The notes under the pieces: model-generated
Told to the model about the DNA's origin: nothing
The model's input: the letters and a program-made list of their open reading frames with translations, nothing else
The model's database searches: none
Part shown: positions 13,275 to 17,838 of the stretch, in pieces
How positions within the stretch are numbered: position 1 is the first letter of the stretch
How the letters are laid out: the number at the start of each line of letters is the position of its first letter
Program-made: the position numbers and the translations under genes
Assembly (NCBI GenBank): GCA_025059435.1
Contig: JANXDK010000003.1
Location: 1 to 17,838, forward strand
Reading direction: 5' to 3'
From: Thermoproteota archaeon
GTDB lineage: Archaea; Thermoproteota; EX4484-205; JAAOZP01
Length of the DNA: 17,838 bases

Positions 13275-15485
13275 TTGCTAGAGAAGGATTATAAGAGGAA
13301 GGATATAGTTGTCATTGCTGAAAGAGTATACTTAGAGGCTGGGGGGAGAGAATCAATAATCCTTCGTATTAAAAAGGCGCAGGAGGTCTCTCGGAGATGG
13401 TCTTATGCTGAGCTTACGGGCTGGCGTCTCCACAAATATGAGTCTTATGATCAAAGGGATACTGACGCTACTACGGCTCTAGTCGTGCTCCATTTGGAAA
13501 ATCCCAATGATACTGGTCTCTCCTATGCTGCCGACTATAAGGAAATAATGCTGAGCTTGGCGGAGGCTAAGTATTTCATCGACGTTGTCTGGTGCGACAG
13601 GGCTTTTGATCAGGTTGGAGTCACGATCTTAGCTCATTCATGGATGTATATGAAGAAAAGTCCTTTTTTCAACGAAATATTCTCTGCTAAGGAAGCGAGG
13701 AAAATCATAGGATGGTTTCACGATTATGCGAAACTCTTACTTAGAGATAAGGATTCTCCAACGTACTTAACCTTCAGACCTTACGACAATCAGGAAATAG
13801 GCGTAGGATGCTTAACAATATTGGCACAAGTATTGATGCAGGATTATCCGCAGCTCGCAAAAGGACTAATGGAGGTAGCTGACTCTAGAGTATACGGTTG
13901 GGCTCTTAGGAATAGGAATCCCGATGATACTCTTTTCTATGAGCCGATATGGATAAAATCGGTATACTTCTACGCACTCTACCGTAAGCCGGAGTGGTTA
14001 GGCAATGAGAACTGTAGACAGAGCTTCGAGGATTTTCTCCACCAAATGCCCGGAAACGGACTGAATACTGTTTACAACTGGATGTTTTCACACTCTTACC
14101 CTGATATTATGGCTCTTGGAGCTCGTATTTTCAAGGATGGTCGATACAAGTGGATGGCAAACAGGTTGCTTCAAGAAAGAATCGAGGAACGACCCAGGAG
14201 GTCTCGTCACGTTTTCTCCGAGCTTGCCTCACTCGAATATTGCGAAGATTATCCACTGAAATACGAGGCCCAAAGCATTGATAAGTATGATCACATATGG
14301 GAGGGCTGGGCTAGTAACGTTTTCCACTTATGGTTGTTCTGGGATGATGACGTGCTACCAGTAAAACCCGTCGAGGGGTCCATGATTTTGGAAAAGACTT
14401 CTGGAGGCCATTACCCGGATAAGCCCAGCAAACCAATTCCAGATAAGATCGTGTTCAGAGACGGTTGGGAAAAGGACAGTCTTTTCGCAATCCTTAACCT
14501 TAGGGGTTACGTTAGTAAAGGCGGGGTTTTCAAAGCACATAGATATGCTGGTTCAAATGAAGTGATTACGATAGTTTACGATGAACCATTCGTAATTGAG
14601 GCTCAAGACTTTTGGCATAGGGATTGTGAACTCGAACGTTGGAGGCTAAACGCCTTCTGTATTAGAGAAGATGGTAAATGGCTTCATGAACCGTGTGGAG
14701 AAACGCCTCAAGATGCTGAACTCGTGTTCTTCAAGAATCTACACTCATTAGATGTTAGTAAGACCGTTTTATCTGAATATTACGGTTGGATTAACGAGCG
14801 TATATGCATTTTGGCTAAGAACAGGTTTTTCGCAGTTCTTGACATTTGTAATTCCAATAGTTTCGGAGAAGCCGGTGTCAGATGGCATCTGAAAGGTGAA
14901 TACGATTTTAAGCGCGATAAGACTGTCTTAAGGCTTTTCGGTAAGAGAATGGTTGTCTACTACCCTCACGCGGGTGAATACAAAGTAGAAGCCGAGGAAA
15001 ACACGGAGACAATACCAGTATACCAGCATAAGCCATCTATTAGCCTGAGTCTTGTCTCAAAATCCGATAGGATGGGGTTTACAACACTCTTTATACCAGG
15101 TGGAGATGAGGAATTGGAGGCTGAAAGTATAAAGGTTAAGGACTTAAACGGACGGCTTGCCTTCCCTATGGCCCTTGGAGTATTGCTCCGCCAAAGTGGG
15201 GAGATTATTGGAGCAAGGAGCTTCCAATTACCAGCGGTTTTTGACTACGGGATGATTAAGACGGACGCCGAAGCCTTCGTGCTGAAACCATTGGAGGGAA
15301 GATTACATTTTGATTTCGTTAACAGCCATGTAACTTGCTTAGAATGCTTGGATAGACCGTCTCGGGTAGAGCTGGATGGTAGAGTGCTTTCCGAAAACTA
15401 CTGGGAGTATTCTTATAATAGGCTTTCTCTAAACTTGCCTGTTTCAAGCGGTAGCTTGAGTATTGTTCTTAGAAGTGGCGAGTAA
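13275..15485 (+). CDS. Heparinase II/III-like (predicted polysaccharide lyase superfamily) protein, 736 aa
   Basis: I cannot assign a named family with certainty. The first ~310 residues are helical and Trp/Tyr/Asp-rich, like an alpha/alpha toroid: SLAEAKYFIDVVWCDRAF (94-111), TFRPYDNQEIGVGCL (166-180), and DDTLFYEPIWIKSVYFYAL (217-235), recalling the D-G-x-x-x-E-x-S-x-x-Y element. From about 390 it is beta-rich with FRDGWEKDSLFAILNLRG (394-411) and FKAHRYAGSNEVITIVYDEPF (split over 419-439), recalling the heparinase II/III R-x-G-W...H-x-H-x-D-x-x-S-F segment, with one His kept. No signal peptide or membrane segment is seen, so it is probably intracellular. The only usual start after the in-frame TGA at 13251 is TTG 13275. 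It lies 27 bp past hisI. Its substrate is unknown. Confidence 0.6.
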   Translation: MLEKDYKRKDIVVIAERVYLEAGGRESIILRIKKAQEVSRRWSYAELTGWRLHKYESYDQRDTDATTALVVLHLENPNDTGLSYAADYKEIMLSLAEAKYFIDVVWCDRAFDQVGVTILAHSWMYMKKSPFFNEIFSAKEARKIIGWFHDYAKLLLRDKDSPTYLTFRPYDNQEIGVGCLTILAQVLMQDYPQLAKGLMEVADSRVYGWALRNRNPDDTLFYEPIWIKSVYFYALYRKPEWLGNENCRQSFEDFLHQMPGNGLNTVYNWMFSHSYPDIMALGARIFKDGRYKWMANRLLQERIEERPRRSRHVFSELASLEYCEDYPLKYEAQSIDKYDHIWEGWASNVFHLWLFWDDDVLPVKPVEGSMILEKTSGGHYPDKPSKPIPDKIVFRDGWEKDSLFAILNLRGYVSKGGVFKAHRYAGSNEVITIVYDEPFVIEAQDFWHRDCELERWRLNAFCIREDGKWLHEPCGETPQDAELVFFKNLHSLDVSKTVLSEYYGWINERICILAKNRFFAVLDICNSNSFGEAGVRWHLKGEYDFKRDKTVLRLFGKRMVVYYPHAGEYKVEAEENTETIPVYQHKPSISLSLVSKSDRMGFTTLFIPGGDEELEAESIKVKDLNGRLAFPMALGVLLRQSGEIIGARSFQLPAVFDYGMIKTDAEAFVLKPLEGRLHFDFVNSHVTCLECLDRPSRVELDGRVLSENYWEYSYNRLSLNLPVSSGSLSIVLRSGE

Positions 15486-15496
15486 TCTTTAAGTAT
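15486..15496 (+). promoter_or_regulatory. Putative TATA box for the COG1709-type regulator
   Basis: TCTTTAAGTAT would place a transcript start near 15516-15520. This supports ATG 15524 and argues against the in-frame TTG at 15503. Confidence 0.45.
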
Positions 15497-15523
15497 CGGC
15501 TATTGCTTAACTTTAACTCGACT

Positions 15524-16261
15524 ATGGGCGATGAATTGACTCCCTATCTCGGTGAACTATTATCAATGGCTAAACAGTCATCGATGAAGAGGATAATAAG
15601 CGACGTTGTCCTGGCCGATGAGCCCTTCGTGGTTTTGAGAAATTGGCGTGAGAAATTCGGTGTCTCCCAGAAGGCCCTCGCCAATAGGATGGGTATTTCA
15701 GCATCAGTGATAAGCGACTACGAGACAGGTAGGAGGAAAAACCCTGGTATAAACTTCCTTAAAAACTACGTTCAGAGCCTTGTAGAAAGCGATGCGGAGA
15801 AGGGTGGTGCGCATATAATCGAGCTTCTCAAGATGGAGCCTATTCTCAAGGGCATAATCCTCGATATGAAAGAGTATTCTAAGCCTGTCTCTATTTCGAA
15901 GGTTATCGAGGCCGTGGAAGGTAAGATCGAAACCTTCCCAGACCTTATCGGAGAATTCATCTTCGGCCATACTGTGCTAGACAGCGTTAAGACGATACTA
16001 TACTTCAAGTGGTACGATATGGTTAATATATTCGGCTACACTAATATAAGGGCCTTGGTTTTCACAAATGTTCAACATGGGAGGAGCCCCCTAGTAGGGG
16101 TCCACCTCTTTCCCTTCAAACCACGCATGATCATCCTACATGGTCCGAAGAACTTGGACCCTGTTGCTGCCGAAATAGCTAAGGTTGATGGGATAGTAGT
16201 AGCCTTATCCAACCTTGGTTCCGTAAAAGAGCTTATAGAGCGGCTCTCAAAATTGGGTTGA
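15524..16261 (+). CDS. Archaeal XRE-type HTH regulator, COG1709-like
   Basis: The 245-aa protein has a Cro/C1-type helix-turn-helix at about 36-85 (LRNWREKFGVSQKALANRMG, then ISASVISDYETGRR with the recognition helix). A helical linker and a C-terminal alpha/beta domain follow from about 150 (LVFTNVQHGRSPLVGVHLF, RMIILHGP, DGIVVALSNLGSV). This arrangement is that of the archaeal family of predicted transcriptional regulators in COG1709; its ligand and targets are not known to me. ATG 15524 is preferred to TTG 15503, which would add seven residues, because of the TATA position and the typical MGDEL start. A perfect inverted repeat lies just after the gene, before the DUF92 gene, and is a candidate target. 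Confidence 0.85.
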   Translation: MGDELTPYLGELLSMAKQSSMKRIISDVVLADEPFVVLRNWREKFGVSQKALANRMGISASVISDYETGRRKNPGINFLKNYVQSLVESDAEKGGAHIIELLKMEPILKGIILDMKEYSKPVSISKVIEAVEGKIETFPDLIGEFIFGHTVLDSVKTILYFKWYDMVNIFGYTNIRALVFTNVQHGRSPLVGVHLFPFKPRMIILHGPKNLDPVAAEIAKVDGIVVALSNLGSVKELIERLSKLG

Positions 16262-16275
16262 GAATGGGCGAAGAG

Positions 16276-16301
16276 GTTAAATAAGGTGTGACTTATTTAA
16301 C
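16276..16301. promoter_or_regulatory. Perfect 10+10 bp inverted repeat overlapping the DUF92 promoter
   Basis: GTTAAATAAG (16276-16285), a 6-nt spacer, then its exact reverse complement CTTATTTAAC (16292-16301). The left arm contains a TATA-like TTAAATAA about 27 nt before the TTG at 16311. The element could thus be a promoter covered by a dimeric repressor's operator. Alternatively it is a hairpin at the end of the upstream transcript, but it lacks a following T-run. Function is inferred. Confidence 0.6.
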
Positions 16302-16310
16302 TGTCGGATT

Positions 16311-17132
16311 TTGACACCGGACGCGATCGGCAAGGTCGCCACCGTGGTTGTGCTGGCTGTAGCAATGTATTTTTCGAGATCACTGTCCTTCTCAGGAATA
16401 ATAGCATCAACCCTAATAGGTCTGACAGCGATCTTCCTAGGAGGTTGGGACTGTTTTCTAATTCTCCTGATTTTTCTCACGCTAGGTGTCGCCTTTACCA
16501 AATACAAGCATGCTGAGAAGACCCCAGGAACGCTTGCACAGGAAAAAGGTGGGGTGAGAACGTGGGTTAATGTTTTCGCTAACGGCGGGCCGGCAATAAT
16601 ACCTTTGGTCTTAGAGCACTTTTACAATATGGAGTTTTTCAAGGTTTTCTTCCTTTCAGCAGTCTGCTCTGCCGCGTCCGATACTTTGTCGACGGAAATA
16701 GGCTTACTGAGCAAGTCCAAGCCAAGGTTGATTACCCGCCTCTGGAAAGAGGTCGATAAGGGGGTTTCAGGAGGGGTCACTTTACTAGGTACTATAGCAG
16801 GCTTCTTAGCTTCGTTAATCATAGCATTAATGCCCTTAGTGACGATTTCAACGGGAATCTCTGGATTATTTTTTGACTTCAAGGACCCTCTACGTCTGAT
16901 CCTGACCAGTACTATAGCAGGCTTCTTTGGAATGATTGTAGACAGCCTCCTCGGAGCTACTGTACAAGCCCTATATGTCTCCAAGGAGACAGGTTTGTTA
17001 TATGAAGATCCTCGTAAATGCAATGGAGAGTGTGTCTTGATCAGGGGCTTTAAGCACTTTGATAATAATGCCGTAAACTTCTCTTCATGTCTTCTCGCCG
17101 GAATAGTGGGTGCAATATTGTATATGCTCTAA
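16311..17132 (+). CDS. DUF92 (TIGR00297/COG1836) integral membrane protein
   Basis: The 273-aa protein has about six hydrophobic segments (roughly 8-24, 27-62, 85-103, 108-125, 158-182, 197-222, 255-272). It shows the DUF92 signatures QEKGGVRTWVNVFANGG (77-93), ASDTLSTEIG (122-131) and DKGVSGGVTLLGT (149-161). The family includes plant VTE6, a phytyl-phosphate kinase, and is related to polyprenol-type kinases. A prenyl-phosphate kinase or salvage role in archaeal lipid metabolism is therefore possible but unproven here. TTG 16311 retains the first membrane segment and fits a leaderless transcript from the TATA in the upstream palindrome. The next in-frame ATG (16365) would delete that segment. 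Two 19-bp exact repeats lie inside the gene. Confidence 0.9.
   Translation: MTPDAIGKVATVVVLAVAMYFSRSLSFSGIIASTLIGLTAIFLGGWDCFLILLIFLTLGVAFTKYKHAEKTPGTLAQEKGGVRTWVNVFANGGPAIIPLVLEHFYNMEFFKVFFLSAVCSAASDTLSTEIGLLSKSKPRLITRLWKEVDKGVSGGVTLLGTIAGFLASLIIALMPLVTISTGISGLFFDFKDPLRLILTSTIAGFFGMIVDSLLGATVQALYVSKETGLLYEDPRKCNGECVLIRGFKHFDNNAVNFSSCLLAGIVGAILYML
16789..16927 (+). repeat. 19-bp exact direct repeat inside the DUF92 gene
   Basis: GTACTATAGCAGGCTTCTT occurs at 16789-16807 and again at 16909-16927, exactly 120 bp (40 codons) apart and in the same frame. Both encode T-I-A-G-F in membrane segments. This may be a trace of internal duplication, of gene conversion, or of chance on a constrained motif. 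Confidence 0.7.
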
Positions 17133-17133
17133 A

Positions 17134-17144
17134 TGTTTTTTAAC
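17134..17144 (+). promoter_or_regulatory. T-rich terminator/TATA-like element between DUF92 and permease genes
   Basis: TGTTTTTTAAC follows the DUF92 stop by two bases and lies about 29 nt before ATG 17169. It can serve both as the T-run that ends the DUF92 transcript and as the TATA element of the permease gene. Confidence 0.4.
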
Positions 17145-17168
17145 CCACAAATCTTAACCTATGAGGGG

Positions 17169-17838
17169 ATGATCACGCTTCTCTACTTGACCAGATATGC
17201 GCTGAGGGACTTGTGGAGAAAGAAGGTTAGGACTGGCCTCACAGCCTTAGGAATCGCTATAGGAATAGCATCACTAGTATCCCTGTTTATAGTCTCACTC
17301 GGATTGCGTACTAGAGTAGGGGAGAGTATAAACACGCTACTAGGTTCTTCGGTAATAGTTAGGATGAAGAATAGTGAACCGATTTCAATATACGTTGTCC
17401 GATTACTTAACAATATACCTGGCGTAAAGAAAGCTGTACCGGTGATAATAGGTTCAGGCCTCGTAGGATCTAATAATGCCTTCATACTTGCAGTTCCGGT
17501 AGATGAAATACAATCTTTTCAAACAATTATAAATGGATCGACCATATCGTCTCCGAAAGCCCTAGAGTGCCTAATGCCTAAGGAGTCTGCTATGAGGATG
17601 GGTATTTCAATAGGCTCAACTGTAAGGGTTGTAACGCAATATGCACAGGAAGGAGTTTCATTTAAGGTCGTGGGTTTGTCGGAAGTGGGAGGCCTCTTCC
17701 AAGCTGCTCTAGCAGGTCCTGCCTCTGTGATAGCAATAAGTCTCGAACAGGGCGAGAAGCTCTTAAACAAAAGGGGAGTTGCGGACATGATATTGATAAG
17801 AGTAAATGATCCGAGTAACGTGAGCTACGTGGTTAATA
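17169..17838 (+). CDS. MacB/FtsX-type ABC transporter permease (partial, 3' end off window)
   Basis: The first 223 codons are present and open to the window edge. The N-terminus (MITLLYLTRYALRDLWRKKV) followed by TALGIAIGIASLVSLFIVSL (25-44) is the typical first transmembrane helix of MacB/FtsX-like permeases. The large extracytoplasmic domain follows (IPGVKKAVPVI at about 83-93, KESAMRMGISIGSTVRV near 131-147, VVGLSEVGGLF). Such permeases work with a MacB/LolD-type ATPase in export or mechanotransmission; the partner is probably downstream, outside the window. ATG 17169 is chosen because an upstream ATG at 17161 stops at once. The TATA-like T-run is well placed for a leaderless start. Confidence 0.85.
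   Translation, partial: MITLLYLTRYALRDLWRKKVRTGLTALGIAIGIASLVSLFIVSLGLRTRVGESINTLLGSSVIVRMKNSEPISIYVVRLLNNIPGVKKAVPVIIGSGLVGSNNAFILAVPVDEIQSFQTIINGSTISSPKALECLMPKESAMRMGISIGSTVRVVTQYAQEGVSFKVVGLSEVGGLFQAALAGPASVIAISLEQGEKLLNKRGVADMILIRVNDPSNVSYVVN

Noticed and set aside
15704..16008. Minus-strand frames inside the COG1709-type gene
   Set aside because: They are antisense shadows of a gene with clear HTH and C-terminal domain conservation.
17183..17788. Two minus-strand frames near the right edge
   Set aside because: They lie opposite the MacB/FtsX-type permease, whose own frame is open to the window edge and carries the expected N-terminal helix.
1..17838. tRNA, rRNA, CRISPR arrays, insertion sequences, box C/D RNAs
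   Set aside because: By eye I found no cloverleaf, no regularly spaced repeats, no transposase and no convincing C/D box pair; a covariance-model search would be needed to exclude small RNAs.

Overview
This window looks like a piece of a thermophilic archaeal chromosome, most likely Thermoproteota (crenarchaeal type), although I cannot fix the genus. The evidence is an archaeal Sm (Lsm) protein, an aIF1/SUI1 initiation factor, archaeal-style TATA boxes about 25 nt before mostly leaderless starts, frequent TTG starts, a COG1709-type archaeal HTH regulator, a DUF92 membrane protein, and a compact his operon in the Sulfolobus-like order.

Layout. 1-700: an unrecognised 133-aa protein (possibly continuing off the left edge) converges on an Lsm gene. 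695-1529: no convincing gene. 1530-3938: phosphoenolpyruvate synthase (pps) with its own TATA box and a T-rich terminator. 3940-5690: an accessory/decay island with a RelE/RelB-type toxin-antitoxin pair, a degraded second copy of the 3' end of pps, and a broken gene of about 710 bp (two A-run frameshifts, four in-frame TAA codons) whose reconstructed product has an E-x-K nuclease-like motif. 5689-7019, minus strand: three overlapping genes for a nitroreductase-family flavoprotein, an orphan DNA-ligase N-terminal-domain-like protein, and a small coiled-coil protein. 7116-7928, minus strand: aIF1 and an AbrB-ACT regulator.

7998-13247: histidine operon hisC-hisG-hisA-hisB-hisF-hisE-hisH-hisI, with genes overlapping or nearly abutting. 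It is read divergently from the AbrB-ACT gene across a short shared promoter, which makes that protein a candidate local, amino-acid-responsive regulator (inference). hisD, which sits between hisF and hisE in the Sulfolobus arrangement, is absent here. HisI lacks the usual DCDxD acidic residues although its cysteines remain. hisH appears to start at a CTG codon.

13275-17838: a large cytoplasmic-looking protein resembling the heparinase II/III (alpha/alpha-toroid plus beta-sandwich) superfamily, a COG1709-type HTH regulator, a DUF92 membrane protein preceded by a perfect 10+10 bp inverted repeat, and the first 223 codons of a MacB/FtsX-type permease that runs off the right edge.

No tRNA, rRNA, CRISPR array or insertion sequence was recognised. 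The observations most worth follow-up are the pps-duplication/TA/pseudogene island, the nitroreductase/orphan ligase-domain operon, the AbrB-ACT/his divergent pair, and the missing hisD with the odd HisI.
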